64,000 bases of DNA from Paenibacillus sp. FSL W8-0186. GTDB taxonomy: Bacteria > Bacillota > Bacilli > Paenibacillales > Paenibacillaceae. The stretch covers positions 971,001 through 1,035,000 of the forward strand of contig NZ_CP150207.1 of the NCBI RefSeq assembly GCF_037969765.1, read 5' to 3'. Below, piece after piece: positions 36,468 through 46,023 of this stretch. Both the position numbers and the translations under genes were made by a program. Numbering within the stretch: the first letter of the stretch is position 1; each line of letters opens with the position of its first letter. The notes under the pieces were generated by a model, which made no database searches, was not told the origin of the DNA, and saw nothing but the letters and a program-made list of their open reading frames with translations.

Positions 36468-37322
36468 TTGGAACCAATCGACAACGTGGTGGGCAGTAAA
36501 AGTCCGACAGCTGTGGCGATCAACTCCGCATCCAAAGCGGGGGAATGGATTAAGAGCAGGCTTGGCATGTACAAACAACTAGATACAAAGCTATCCCCAC
36601 AGGATTTGGTGACGGATGTAGATAAAGGCGCGGAGCTGATGATTCGTAAGCTGATCCTTACTCATTTCCCGGATCATGATATTTTGGGCGAGGAAGGCGT
36701 ACCGCCGGGTGCTGCAGCTTCAGAAGCGGCTCTGGCCAAAGCGAGATCCTCGGAATATTTATGGATTGTCGATCCGGTGGACGGCACGACGAATTTCGTT
36801 CACGGCTTTCCGTTTTTCTGCGTGTCGATCGCGTTGGCTCATCGCGGAGAAGTTATCGTTGGCGTAATTTATGACCCGCTGCGGGACGAACTATTCGTGG
36901 CCGAGAAAGGCAAGGGCGCTTACGTGCATGGCAATCCTACGAGGGTGTCAGAGGATGCGGAGCTGTCCGGCAGCGTTGTGGCCGTGGGCTTCAATCCGGA
37001 TCGCCAGTTTGCGCTTCCGACGAATATGAAAGGGATTAACGCCTTAGCTCTGCAGACGCGCAGCATTCGAGCAGGAGGCTCCGCTGCGCTGCATCTTGCT
37101 TATGTGGCAGCAGGCCGCTTGAGCGGGTATTATGAGGTAGGGCTGAATGCCTGGGATGTTGCAGCGGGCGCCCTCCTTGTGAAGGAATCCGGAGGAATCG
37201 TAACAGACACGACAGGGAATCCTTATGATCTCGGCGTGCGTCACCTGGTGGCGACGAACGGCAAAATTCACGGCGAGCTGCTGCAATCCCTGAAGGACGC
37301 TGGTGCAACAGGCATGCAGTAA
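36468..37322 (+). CDS. suhB: Inositol monophosphatase family protein
   Basis: Mg-dependent sugar-phosphate phosphatase, 284 residues. Metal ligands are in GEEGVPPG (Glu), DPVDGTTNFVHGFPFF (Asp, Asp) and LNAWDVAAGALLVKESGG (Asp). The apparent TTG start at 36468 has only GTAGAGTG upstream, so the start is less certain than the gene. Substrate could be myo-inositol-1-phosphate, fructose-1,6-bisphosphate or NADP, as is common in the family. Confidence 0.88.
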   Translation: MEPIDNVVGSKSPTAVAINSASKAGEWIKSRLGMYKQLDTKLSPQDLVTDVDKGAELMIRKLILTHFPDHDILGEEGVPPGAAASEAALAKARSSEYLWIVDPVDGTTNFVHGFPFFCVSIALAHRGEVIVGVIYDPLRDELFVAEKGKGAYVHGNPTRVSEDAELSGSVVAVGFNPDRQFALPTNMKGINALALQTRSIRAGGSAALHLAYVAAGRLSGYYEVGLNAWDVAAGALLVKESGGIVTDTTGNPYDLGVRHLVATNGKIHGELLQSLKDAGATGMQ

Positions 37323-37382
37323 GAGGATTTTTTTCTATTCTGTAATTCCTTAAATCATTTTAGGATGAAGGAGTGTATCAGG

Positions 37383-37634
37383 ATGAGCGAAGATCGCGAG
37401 AAATTGGAGAAAGAGCTTAGCGAATTGCTGGGCGATGCCGAGGAGCGTACGGAGGAGGAACGGCAGGAGGAGACGCGTAAGAGCCTGCCTCATAAGTACG
37501 AAATCCGCATACAAACAGAGCTTGACCCGATTGTGGAGGAAACGCTGAAATACCGCAGCATGGCTAAGGAAATCGATGGCCGGTATGATGAGTATTTGAA
37601 GAAGACTGCGCGTGACATCAAAAGCCCTGAATAA
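37383..37634 (+). CDS. Small acidic hypothetical protein
   Basis: 83 residues, almost entirely charged and helical (LEKELSELLGDAEERTEEER), no membrane segment. The ATG at 37383 follows AAGGAG by 9 bp. It lies 60 bp downstream of the phosphatase gene and probably shares its transcript. The TAA stop is the loop of its own terminator. I do not recognise the family. Confidence 0.7.
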   Translation: MSEDREKLEKELSELLGDAEERTEEERQEETRKSLPHKYEIRIQTELDPIVEETLKYRSMAKEIDGRYDEYLKKTARDIKSPE

Positions 37635-37646
37635 TTCGGGGCTTTT
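37620..37646 (+). terminator. Terminator whose loop is the stop codon
   Basis: AAAAGCCCTGAA-TAA-TTCGGGGCTTTT: 12-bp arms (one G-T pair) and a 3-nt loop that is exactly the stop codon at 37632-37634, followed by ATTTTC. The 5' arm encodes the last residues KSPE of the preceding protein. Confidence 0.85.
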
Positions 37647-37748
37647 ATTTTCACAGAATCACATACTATCGCCGAAGCGTCTGATTGATAGGATAGACTG
37701 ATCGGCCTTATACTTGCCAGGCTGCGCATGATGAGGAGTGGAGAGTCA

Positions 37749-39050
37749 TTGTTTGTTAGAAAAATGGGGATACGATGTTCGGCAGCCAGTCTGCTTATGC
37801 TTGCGGCCCTGCTTTGTTTTCCGGTAACCTTCCTGACTGCAGAATCGCGTTCCTTGACTGGAGATCAGGCCCTTGAGCGGGCTATAGCGGTTCAGATGGA
37901 GGAGAAGGCCTATCATATCGTTGCGCTGGGCGACTCGATCAGTGCAGGTTATGAACCAGGCATGGATGAAAAGAGCGTCCCTTACGGCTATGTGGAACGG
38001 CTTAGGGAGCAGGGACTGTATTATGGCCGGACGAAGGTTCATAATTATGGGATTCTAGGCCTGACCAGCAGCGGTCTTAAAAATTATATATCCGCAATTC
38101 AAAGCGGCGAGGCGATACGGCCTGAAGCAATTCAGCGCGGCTTGCCCGATCCGCGCATTGCCGCCTTTGCCGCGGGAATCGCCGATACCCGGGCGGCGCT
38201 GGAGCAAGCGGATCTGATCACCATTACGATCGGCGGCAATGACCTGTATAGTCTGCTAACGGATATTGCGCACTACAGCCCGGCTGAAATCGAAGCCAAG
38301 GGGCGGGAGCTTCTGGCTGCATACACGCTCAACGTACGGGAGATTCTCGATGATTTGACAGCAATCAATCCTCGGGCCCAAATTATCCTGATGGATCAAT
38401 ACCAGCCTGTACCTAAAAGGATCGCCGGCTCGGCGTATACCGATTTGGAAAACGCCGCAGATACGTTTACAGCGGCGGTTGAAGGAATTGCCGGCGAATA
38501 TGCCAGCCAAGGCAAGCTTGTGAAGGCGGCGCATGTGGCGCAGGCATTCAAGGGGCGGGAAATTGCGCTGACGCATATTTTGCCGGGTGGAGATATTCAT
38601 CCTAGCCAGGCAGGGTATGAAGCGATTGCCAAAGCCGTAGCCGAAGAGGCATGGGGAAGCTACCGGGAGAACGGGAAATTGAAGGAGGGCGTACCGCTTC
38701 ATATCGTGGTGAAGGGTGAGAAGCTGCAAACACCATATGCTCCGGTGCTCCTTCATAATCAGACCTTTCTGGCGCTTAAGGATATTACGGAGGCAATCGG
38801 AGCTTCCGCGAGATGGGACAGCCGCAGCAGCACGGCTACAGTGACGTACGGCGGGCGGACGGTTGTCATCCCGATCGGTGCGAGCCAAGTGATTGCGAAT
38901 GGCGAGCTGGTCGCTACGCATAACCCGGCTTTTCTGTATAAAATCGGCCAGGAAGCCAAAACTTACGTTCCTTTAGCTGTGCTTGCCCAAGGCCTGGGGC
39001 TCGATGTACAGTATTCCGAGAAGAGTAAGACGGTATTTATCAATTTATAA
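37749..39050 (+). CDS. Secreted SGNH/GDSL hydrolase with stalk domain
   Basis: About 433 residues. A signal peptide (hydrophobic ASLLMLAALLCFPVTFL) precedes an SGNH esterase domain (about 45-300), with VALGDSISAGYE (block I Ser), TIGGNDLYSLL (block III Asn) and HPSQAGYEAIA (block V Asp-X2-His equivalent). The C-terminal 110 residues are a copper-amine-oxidase-N-like stalk domain (FLALKDITEAIGASARWD..., ending in VQYSEKSKTVFINL). I prefer the TTG at 37749 because AGGAGTGGAGAG lies just ahead; ATGs at 37728 and 37731 are alternatives. Likely acts at the cell wall as an esterase or lipase. Confidence 0.85.
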   Translation: MFVRKMGIRCSAASLLMLAALLCFPVTFLTAESRSLTGDQALERAIAVQMEEKAYHIVALGDSISAGYEPGMDEKSVPYGYVERLREQGLYYGRTKVHNYGILGLTSSGLKNYISAIQSGEAIRPEAIQRGLPDPRIAAFAAGIADTRAALEQADLITITIGGNDLYSLLTDIAHYSPAEIEAKGRELLAAYTLNVREILDDLTAINPRAQIILMDQYQPVPKRIAGSAYTDLENAADTFTAAVEGIAGEYASQGKLVKAAHVAQAFKGREIALTHILPGGDIHPSQAGYEAIAKAVAEEAWGSYRENGKLKEGVPLHIVVKGEKLQTPYAPVLLHNQTFLALKDITEAIGASARWDSRSSTATVTYGGRTVVIPIGASQVIANGELVATHNPAFLYKIGQEAKTYVPLAVLAQGLGLDVQYSEKSKTVFINL

Positions 39051-39080
39051 TCTTATGGCTTCGGCTATCATCAATAAAGA

Positions 39081-39116
39081 GAAGGGCGCCCCGCATGTTC
39101 GCGTGGGACGCCCTTC
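39081..39116. terminator. Bidirectional terminator between GDSL gene and hemL
   Basis: GAAGGGCG-CCCCGC ... GCGTGGGACGCCCTTC, about 13 paired bases with small interruptions and a 6-nt loop, between convergent genes, T-rich on the plus side. Confidence 0.75.
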
Positions 39117-39132
39117 CTTGTGTTTGCAATTT

Positions 39133-40446
39133 TTATTTGCCGCTGATCTCACGGAAGGAAGCTTCTGCCGCTTCCAGCGTAAAATCGATATCCTCGTCTG
39201 TATGGGCCGTCGTCAGGAACCAGGCCTCGTATTTGGAAGGCGCGAGGTTGACGCCCCGATTCAGCATAGCCCGGAAGAAGGCGGCGAACAGGTCGCTGTC
39301 CGTATCCTGCGCTTCCTCATAGTTGGTAACCGGATGGTCGCAGAAATGCGTCGAGAATGCTGCGGCAATCCGATTAATCGTCAGCGGAATGCCGTAACGG
39401 CTCGCCGAATCCGCCAGCCCGTTTGTCAGCTTGACGGCCAGCCGTTCCATCTCCGGATAGACGCCTTCTTCCCGCAATACTTCCAGGCAGGCGATTCCCG
39501 CCGAGATGGAAGCCGGGTTGCCGGCCATCGTTCCGGCCTGGTATGCCGGGCCGAGCGGAGCGACCTGCTCCATGACTTCCTTGCTGCCGCCGTACGCGCC
39601 GATCGGCAGGCCGCCGCCGATGATTTTGCCGAGCGCGGTCAAATCCGGCTGGATCGCCTCATGATTGGCCAGCCCGTTAAACGTCTGGGCTGAGCCGTAG
39701 TGGAGGCGGAAGGCGGTAATGACCTCGTCATAGATGACGAGCGCGCCATACTGCCGGGCAAGTCTGCAGAGATCCTCGAGGAAGCCTTCCTTCGGCATGA
39801 CCATGCCGAAATTGCCGACGATCGGCTCGACCATCACCGCAGCTACGTCGTCGCCCCATTTGTTCAGGGCGGCCTGGAGCGCTCCAGCATCGTTAAACGG
39901 CACGGTAATCACCTCATGGGCGATGCTGGTCGGGATGCCGGCGCTGTCGGGAATGCCGAGCGTGGAAGGGCCGGAGCCTGCGGCTACCAGCACGAGGTCG
40001 GAATGGCCATGATAGCAGCCGGCAAATTTGATGATTTTATTGCGCTTGGTATAGGCACGCGCTACGCGGATGGTCGTCATGACGGCCTCTGTCCCGGAAT
40101 TGACAAAGCGCACCTTGTCCATGGAAGGAATTGCGCTCTTTAACATTTTAGCTAGGGTAATCTCCAGCTCGGTTGGCGTACCGTACAAGGTGCCGTTAGC
40201 CGCCGCTTCCTGAATGGCGCGGGTCACATGCGGGTGAGCATGGCCGGTAATGATCGGGCCGTATGCTCCGAGATAATCGACATAGCGGTTGCCGTCTACG
40301 TCCCAGAAATGGGAGCCAGCCGCTTTATTCATAAAAACGGGCGCCCCGCCCCCAACCGCTTTGAAAGAGCGGGAGGGGCTGTTGACGCCGCCGACAATAT
40401 GCTGGAGAGCTTCTTCGTATAAACGTTCGGATTGAATCCGGTTCAT
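39133..40446 (-). CDS. hemL: Glutamate-1-semialdehyde 2,1-aminomutase
   Basis: Makes 5-aminolevulinate for heme by the C5 pathway. 437 residues, PLP fold type [17 protein letters not shown] at the N-terminus, [27 protein letters not shown], the YHGHSD loop, YDEVITAFR, and the PLP lysine in [17 protein letters not shown]. The ATG at 40446 is better spaced from AAAGGA than the ATG at 40455. It follows the LCP gene by 45 bp on the same strand and may share its transcript. Confidence 0.95.
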   Translation of the reverse strand: MNRIQSERLYEEALQHIVGGVNSPSRSFKAVGGGAPVFMNKAAGSHFWDVDGNRYVDYLGAYGPIITGHAHPHVTRAIQEAAANGTLYGTPTELEITLAKMLKSAIPSMDKVRFVNSGTEAVMTTIRVARAYTKRNKIIKFAGCYHGHSDLVLVAAGSGPSTLGIPDSAGIPTSIAHEVITVPFNDAGALQAALNKWGDDVAAVMVEPIVGNFGMVMPKEGFLEDLCRLARQYGALVIYDEVITAFRLHYGSAQTFNGLANHEAIQPDLTALGKIIGGGLPIGAYGGSKEVMEQVAPLGPAYQAGTMAGNPASISAGIACLEVLREEGVYPEMERLAVKLTNGLADSASRYGIPLTINRIAAAFSTHFCDHPVTNYEEAQDTDSDLFAAFFRAMLNRGVNLAPSKYEAWFLTTAHTDEDIDFTLEAAEASFREISGK

Positions 40447-40490
40447 GAGGTACATCTTCCTTTCAAGTAGGTGTTTGGCGGATCAATGAA

Positions 40491-41606
40491 TCAATTCCGG
40501 AAGGTTTCCGCAGCAGGGGGAGATCCGGAACCTGCGCCCGTGCTTCTGCTGGTTCCAGTTCCGGCGCCTGCGCCAGTACTCGTACTCTTGTCTGTATCCG
40601 CCGCTCCTGCCGGGCTGTTATCGCTGTCTGTGTCCTGTTCAGGTTCGTCCGGCGCGTTAAATACATCCTGAACGAATTGCTTTAATTGATCCTCGCTTCG
40701 AATGCCAATCACTTCGGAGCCGCCCACGTTTTTCTCTACGACCAGCTTCATCGGAGGAATTTGCTCGCTGCCCGCCATTTTACTGTCATAGGCAACGGTG
40801 GCCAGCTTCCACATATCGTTGACCGTCAGGTTCGTATCGATATACGGATTCACTTTCTCCAGAATTGACGGAAGCTTCATAATCGAGGTCGTCGATATCA
40901 TTTTCTCGGCTACCGCTTTGAGGAAATTGCGCTGGCGCTCTGTACGCGAATAGTCGGAAAGAGCGTCATGGCGGAATCGGACGTACTGCAGGGCTGAATT
41001 GCCGTCAAGGTGCTGCTGGCCTTTTTTCAAATCGATATCATATTCATGGTTGTCGGCCTTACTTGTGTAGCGCATATCCTTCTCTACGTAGAAGTCCACG
41101 CCCCCGATGGCATCCACGAGCTCGATAAAGCCTTGGAAGTCCGTATAGACGTAATATTGAATCGGTATGCCGAGCAGCTCAGAGACCGTCTCCATCGCTT
41201 TGTTTGGCCCATGGGTAATGGCGGCGTTAATGCGGTCCGACCCGTAGCCTGGTATTTTAATATAGGTATCACGCATAATAGAGAACAGGTAGGCTTTCTT
41301 CTTCACGGGATCGATGGAGGCGACCAGCATCGTGTCGGACCGGGGGACCTCTCCCTTCTTCAGTCCGCGGGCGTCTACACCCATCAGCAGAATATTAACC
41401 TGCTCGGTGCCCTCCCATTTCGGCGGCTCGGCTTCCTTCTTGGTCTCGACCGGCTGTACGTTGTAGAAGGGCGAGTCCTCGCCTTTCTTCTGGAATTTAT
41501 CAACTTGATTATAAATGGCGATAAAATAGTAAGCCGCAACAGCCGCGATGGCGACCAGAATTCCAGTGATGGACCAGATGATCGCCCGTTTCGTGCGTTT
41601 CGTCAT
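40491..41606 (-). CDS. LytR-CpsA-Psr (LCP) family cell-wall polymer ligase
   Basis: 371 residues. One N-terminal transmembrane helix (about 7-28) places the LCP domain outside. The domain shows ILLMGVDARGLKKGE, RSDTMLVASIDP, SIMRDTYIKIPGYGSDRINAA and QYVRFRHDALSDYSRTERQR, with the Arg and Asp residues that bind the polyprenyl-diphosphate substrate. LCP enzymes attach teichoic acids or other glycopolymers to peptidoglycan. The C-terminal 45 residues are a Gly-Ser-Thr-Ala low-complexity tail. The ATG at 41606 follows AAAGGAACG; the longer in-frame extension is rejected. Confidence 0.92.
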   Translation of the reverse strand: MTKRTKRAIIWSITGILVAIAAVAAYYFIAIYNQVDKFQKKGEDSPFYNVQPVETKKEAEPPKWEGTEQVNILLMGVDARGLKKGEVPRSDTMLVASIDPVKKKAYLFSIMRDTYIKIPGYGSDRINAAITHGPNKAMETVSELLGIPIQYYVYTDFQGFIELVDAIGGVDFYVEKDMRYTSKADNHEYDIDLKKGQQHLDGNSALQYVRFRHDALSDYSRTERQRNFLKAVAEKMISTTSIMKLPSILEKVNPYIDTNLTVNDMWKLATVAYDSKMAGSEQIPPMKLVVEKNVGGSEVIGIRSEDQLKQFVQDVFNAPDEPEQDTDSDNSPAGAADTDKSTSTGAGAGTGTSRSTGAGSGSPPAAETFRN

Positions 41607-41740
41607 ATTGTTCGTTCCTTTCGGTGGATAACGATGAGAACCGTCATAAATTGGATGTATTGCATACCCATCCATTATAATTTCTTTTGTAGGTACAATC
41701 AATTTTCGTATTTGTGAAGTCAGAAAGGAGTTCATGCTGC

Positions 41741-42226
41741 ATGGTTGATGTACAAGTTCAAGTAGGAGAGCTGGTTCCCAATTTCCGTCTTCCCGCGGAT
41801 GGGGGAGAGGAGATTGCGTTAAGCGAATTTCGCGGCCGCAAGGTCGTTCTATATTTTTATCCGAGAGATATGACTCCGGCGTGCACGCGGCAGGCCTGCG
41901 ATTTCCGCGACCAAAGCGAAGCGCTGCTGGAGCAGGGGGCCGTTGTTCTCGGTATTAGCGGGGATTCCGTGAAGTCGCATGATAAATTCAAGGCGAAGCA
42001 TGGCCTGAACTTTCCGCTGCTCGCGGATGAGGATCACCGCGTTAGCCGGATGTTCGGCGTATGGCAGCTGAAGAAATTGTACGGCAGGGAATATGAAGGA
42101 ATTGTGCGCTCGACCTTCCTGATCGATGAGGAGGGCAGACTGCAGAAGGAGTGGCGCGGCATCCGGGTAGCCGGACATGTGGAGAAGGTGCTGGAAGCTC
42201 TGCGGGATGACCAGAGAGCGAAGTAA
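41741..42226 (+). CDS. bcp: Bcp/PrxQ-type peroxiredoxin
   Basis: Thiol peroxidase, 161 residues. The peroxidatic cysteine is in YPRDMTPACTRQACDFRD, where the second cysteine five residues later is the usual resolving partner of this subfamily; the family motif normally reads TPGCT, here TPACT. GISGDSVKSHDKF, LNFPLLAD and RSTFLID are also typical. The ATG at 41741 follows AAAGGAG; the upstream GTG extension includes that site and is rejected. It is divergent from the LCP gene. Confidence 0.93.
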   Translation: MVDVQVQVGELVPNFRLPADGGEEIALSEFRGRKVVLYFYPRDMTPACTRQACDFRDQSEALLEQGAVVLGISGDSVKSHDKFKAKHGLNFPLLADEDHRVSRMFGVWQLKKLYGREYEGIVRSTFLIDEEGRLQKEWRGIRVAGHVEKVLEALRDDQRAK

Positions 42227-42342
42227 CATAGCGGACTAACATAGCAAAATAAGATATTTTGCCGTAGTCTAAATTGAGCAGGGCATTCATATAATCTACC
42301 AGAAACCCAATGAATTGATATAATCGCGGAGGTAGATTTTAT

Positions 42343-43677
42343 ATGAATACACAATGGCTGGCCGGATTCCCAGTGTTTCGCTTGATTAGCTTAGTAGTTG
42401 CTATTGTTCTTATCGTATCCTTCATTCCCCAATCCGAGAGCCAGAGCATCATGCCTGAAGCAGCCGCCCAATCCCCTGAGGATGCGGCGGCCGTCTTCAA
42501 GGTGCCCGCTGGCGCGGTCAGACCCGCTGCTTCGGCGGCTTCTTTTGCCAGAATATCCTCTTCGAAACAATCTTCTGTAATACCCGCTTCCCAGCCCCAA
42601 TCCAAACCAAAAGAAGCAAGCAAAGTAATATATCTTACCTTTGATGACGGCCCTAGCAAATGGACGGATGACGTATTAGCCATATTGAAAAAAGCCGACG
42701 TGCCGGCCACATTTTTCGTGCTTGGCGAGCAAGCCAAGCGGTTCCCGGAGATCATTAACCGGATCAATGAGGCTGGACACGCGATCGGCAACCATACTTA
42801 CAATCATAAATATGATGAATTGTATGCCAGCTTCGGTGTTTTCTGGTCCCAGATTAAGGAGACGGAGGAAGTGCTCCGCAATATTACGGGAAAGCGCCCC
42901 CCGCTAGTCAGAGCGCCCGGCGGAACGTACGGGCATTTTGATGCAGCTTATTTTCAGCTGCTGGAGCAAGGCGGCTATAAAGTATTCGACTGGAATCTGG
43001 ACAGCGGCGACTCCAAGCGTAAAGGGGTTCCCGCCTCGGAAATCATACAAAATGCAACTCCCCCCAAGCCAGGAGACTCCGTCACATTGTTAATGCATGA
43101 CGGTGCCGGACATGAGGAGACTGTGAAAGCTTTGCCCAAAATCATTGACTACTATAAGTCGCTCGGGTATGAATTCCGCGCGATAACTCCCGAGGTTCCG
43201 CCTATTCAGTTTGCCGTATCTCCTAAAATGAAGAACAGCAAGCGACCGCAGCCTTCAAGCGATTGGGTCCAGGCCCATATCGTTCCTAACGCCGAACTAT
43301 TCGGTCCTGGCGAGCCGCTTTATGTTGAGGCAGGAGGTTTGGAGACGAAGCTTGCGGCTGGCGAATACGAACTCCGGGATGGACAATTCAGAGTACCGCT
43401 GCGGGCAGTCATGGAACGGCTCGGGGCCGAGGTCAGCTGGAACGGGCTGGAGAAAAGCGCGGTTGCAACCTGGGGAGATACAAGAATCATTGTCAGCTCG
43501 GCGGATGGCACCATCGTCGTTGAAGCCCCAGGGGAAAGCGAAAAGAGATATACAGCAAGCCTGGAATGGAGAAACGGGCTCCTATGGCTGCCGCTGCGTA
43601 CGCTGCTGGAGGTAACCGGGCATGACATTATGTCGGTTACGGCCAATACAGAGGAGCGGCGGGTACGGGCGTCCTGA
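42343..43677 (+). CDS. Secreted polysaccharide deacetylase with stalk domain
   Basis: 444 residues. N-terminal signal anchor (about 8-27), a low-complexity linker, then a NodB-homology deacetylase domain (about 92-280): YLTFDDGPSKWTDD (Asp-Asp), FVLGEQAKRFP, GHAIGNHTYNHKY (metal-binding His pair), RAPGGTYG and LMHDGAGH. The C-terminal 130 residues are a copper-amine-oxidase-N-like stalk (RVPLRAVMERLGAEVSW; LPLRTLLEVTG). It probably deacetylates peptidoglycan GlcNAc or another wall glycan. GCGGAGGTAG precedes the ATG. Confidence 0.92.
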   Translation: MNTQWLAGFPVFRLISLVVAIVLIVSFIPQSESQSIMPEAAAQSPEDAAAVFKVPAGAVRPAASAASFARISSSKQSSVIPASQPQSKPKEASKVIYLTFDDGPSKWTDDVLAILKKADVPATFFVLGEQAKRFPEIINRINEAGHAIGNHTYNHKYDELYASFGVFWSQIKETEEVLRNITGKRPPLVRAPGGTYGHFDAAYFQLLEQGGYKVFDWNLDSGDSKRKGVPASEIIQNATPPKPGDSVTLLMHDGAGHEETVKALPKIIDYYKSLGYEFRAITPEVPPIQFAVSPKMKNSKRPQPSSDWVQAHIVPNAELFGPGEPLYVEAGGLETKLAAGEYELRDGQFRVPLRAVMERLGAEVSWNGLEKSAVATWGDTRIIVSSADGTIVVEAPGESEKRYTASLEWRNGLLWLPLRTLLEVTGHDIMSVTANTEERRVRAS

Positions 43678-43771
43678 TGGAAGGGCTGTTTCTCTTACAT
43701 ACGTCTATTTTAGGTAGTTTCTGGCGACAATGGTTGGTAGAATAGCGGCCGAAAATGGAGGTAGCCAGGTT

Positions 43772-44740
43772 ATGATAGATCATTATTCAGCGGATTTGCT
43801 AGGGAAGCTGGTCAACCGGGTAGACAGTATAATAATAGGAAAAAGAAAGGAAATTGAGCTAGCCGTCGTCTGCATGCTGCAGGGCGGACATATTCTGCTC
43901 GAGGATGTTCCCGGGGTTGGCAAGACGCTGCTGGTGCGCACGCTTGCGGCTTGTCTGGGCGGTACGTTCGGCAGAATTCAGTTTACCTCGGATCTGATGC
44001 CCTCCGACGTAACCGGGGTGTCGGTGTACCGAGCCCAAACCGGACAATTCGAGTTCCGGCCAGGACCGATCATGGCGCATATCGTGCTGGCTGATGAAAT
44101 TAACCGCGCGGCTCCGCGCACCCAGTCGGCCTTACTGGAGGCGATGGAAGAGCGCAAAGTGACGGTAGACGGGGTTACCCATCTGCTGCCGAAGCCTTTT
44201 TTGCTGCTGGCGACACAGAACCCATTGGATTACGAAGGGACTTACCGTTTGCCGGAAGCCCAGCTTGACCGGTTTTTAATGCGTATTTCCCTAGGCTATC
44301 CGCAGCCTGAGCAGGAGGTGGAGATGCTTGGCCGGATGCAGGAGGGAACTCCTGTTGAGGATATCCGCCCCGTGCTGCTGCTTGAGGAGATGGCGCAGAT
44401 ACAGCGCCAGGTCAGAAAGGTGCTTGTCGATGAGCGGATCAAGCAATATTTAGTGGGAATTGCCCATGCCTCCCGCCGCCATCCCCAGCTTGCGCTCGGA
44501 ATCAGTCCTCGCGGCACACTGGCCTGGATGGGGGCCGCGCAAGCGATGGCCTATTATAAAGGGCGGTCTTATGTAATTCCTGATGACGCCAAGGCGGTAG
44601 CGGCGGCGGTGTTGGCCCACCGGCTTATGCTGAAGCCCGAGGCGAAACTGGCGGGGCTGCACGGAGAAGACATCGTGGAGGATTTATTGTCCCAGGGGAA
44701 GGTGCCCGTATTTCAGCAGCAGCGGGGTGCGTCGTCATGA
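43772..44740 (+). CDS. MoxR-family AAA+ ATPase
   Basis: 322 residues. Walker A is in LLEDVPGVGKTLLVRT, Walker B in IVLADEINRAAPRTQSALLEAM, sensor 1 in FLLLATQNPLDYEGTYRLPEAQLDRF, and a C-terminal lid domain has GISPRGTLAWMGAAQA. The ATG at 43772 is preceded by TGGAGGTAGCC; an earlier in-frame ATG would include that site. The stop overlaps the DUF58 start (ATGA). MoxR ATPases act as chaperones for their DUF58/VWA or transglutaminase partners. Confidence 0.94.
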   Translation: MIDHYSADLLGKLVNRVDSIIIGKRKEIELAVVCMLQGGHILLEDVPGVGKTLLVRTLAACLGGTFGRIQFTSDLMPSDVTGVSVYRAQTGQFEFRPGPIMAHIVLADEINRAAPRTQSALLEAMEERKVTVDGVTHLLPKPFLLLATQNPLDYEGTYRLPEAQLDRFLMRISLGYPQPEQEVEMLGRMQEGTPVEDIRPVLLLEEMAQIQRQVRKVLVDERIKQYLVGIAHASRRHPQLALGISPRGTLAWMGAAQAMAYYKGRSYVIPDDAKAVAAAVLAHRLMLKPEAKLAGLHGEDIVEDLLSQGKVPVFQQQRGASS

Positions 44741-46023
44741 TGGGCAGCGGTGTTGGAGCATGGATGGCAGGCGTACCAGTCATAGGAGTTCTAGGGGCGC
44801 TTTATGCCTGGAAAGGAGGAGGAGCTTCGTTATTTCTTCTCCTGCTGGCGCTGCTTATTGGAGCTGTAGGTGCCGCTAGCCAGTTGTGCGGGCCAACAAG
44901 AGTTACTGTCCGCCGCACTTGGGCGCCTTCGGCCCCCTACGAAGGGGAAGAAATCGAGGTGACACTCCAGATTAGCCTGGAAGGCGGAATCCCTCCGCTC
45001 TGGGTTCAGGTCGAAGATGATTTGGCGGGACTTGAGCAAGAAAGAGGTAGGCTGCTGTTTTCAGGGTTTAAACGTAACTACAGTGGCACATACCGTTTGA
45101 GCGGAGTGGCCCGCGGGCTGTATACCGAAGGAAGCACGACGGTCGCATGGGGCGACGTGTTCGGCTGGTTCAAACGGGTCCGCCGCCTGCAGGGAAGGGA
45201 TAAACTGCTTGTTCAGCCGCTTCCGCTTTATATAGCGGCATGGGACGAGATACTGGGAAGAAACGACGGAGAAGGCGGACGTGCTGATACGTCGCTGAAA
45301 TATGCCCCGCTATGGGGCAGCCGCTTAAGGGCCTACGAGCCGGGCGATCCGGTGAAATCGATCCACTGGAAAATAAGCGCTCGCCGCGGCGAGCTGATTA
45401 CCCGTGCTCCAGAGGAAGTTTACGCATGGCCAGCCTGTCTGATTCTGGATACGGAACCGGCATCTTATTTCGTTCCGGAACGGGGAGAAATTTTTGAGAT
45501 AGCCGTATCTGCAGCGGCGGCATGGCTGCATCGGCAGAGCGAGGGGACGGACGCGTATTATTTTCGCCCGGGGCTGGGAAACAATACGCTGCAGCTCATT
45601 GGAAGAGAAGGATTGTATGAAGGGCTTGAGGTGTTAGCGCAGGTTCAGCTTGCCAGCGAGCGGTTCGCCCTTTCATTGAATGGAGCCGAATCATGGAATC
45701 ACTTGGTTGTACCTGGGCAGCGGATCACGATAATCACAGGCTGCTTAACTCCTTCGCTTGTCGCCAGACTGCTGCAAATGGCCGACGCTGGAGCGGTGCT
45801 GGATGTATGGTGCTCTGGCGAATCCGGTGATGCAGCTGTACACGGCTCGGATGTAGAAGAGGCTGGCATAGGGAACGGCGGTGCTGAGAATTGGGAGAAG
45901 TCTGCGGGAAATTGGTCTGCTCAATTGAGCTCGCATGGAATCCGGATGGTTCCGCTTCTATACGACTCGGCCTCCGTACAGATGAAGCCGGGCAGGGGAG
46001 GAAGAGATCATGGCATTGCCTAG
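44737..46023 (+). CDS. DUF58 domain-containing membrane protein
   Basis: 428 residues. Two N-terminal hydrophobic segments (about 5-22 and 26-46), an extracytoplasmic beta-rich domain, and the DUF58 signature YEPGDPVKSIHWKISARRGELITR near residue 205, which leads a VWA-like domain. It overlaps the MoxR gene by 4 bp and the transglutaminase gene by 14 bp, so the three are translationally coupled. Role inferred from the conserved MoxR-DUF58-TgpA cluster; the biochemical function is unknown. Confidence 0.92.
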   Translation: MMGSGVGAWMAGVPVIGVLGALYAWKGGGASLFLLLLALLIGAVGAASQLCGPTRVTVRRTWAPSAPYEGEEIEVTLQISLEGGIPPLWVQVEDDLAGLEQERGRLLFSGFKRNYSGTYRLSGVARGLYTEGSTTVAWGDVFGWFKRVRRLQGRDKLLVQPLPLYIAAWDEILGRNDGEGGRADTSLKYAPLWGSRLRAYEPGDPVKSIHWKISARRGELITRAPEEVYAWPACLILDTEPASYFVPERGEIFEIAVSAAAAWLHRQSEGTDAYYFRPGLGNNTLQLIGREGLYEGLEVLAQVQLASERFALSLNGAESWNHLVVPGQRITIITGCLTPSLVARLLQMADAGAVLDVWCSGESGDAAVHGSDVEEAGIGNGGAENWEKSAGNWSAQLSSHGIRMVPLLYDSASVQMKPGRGGRDHGIA

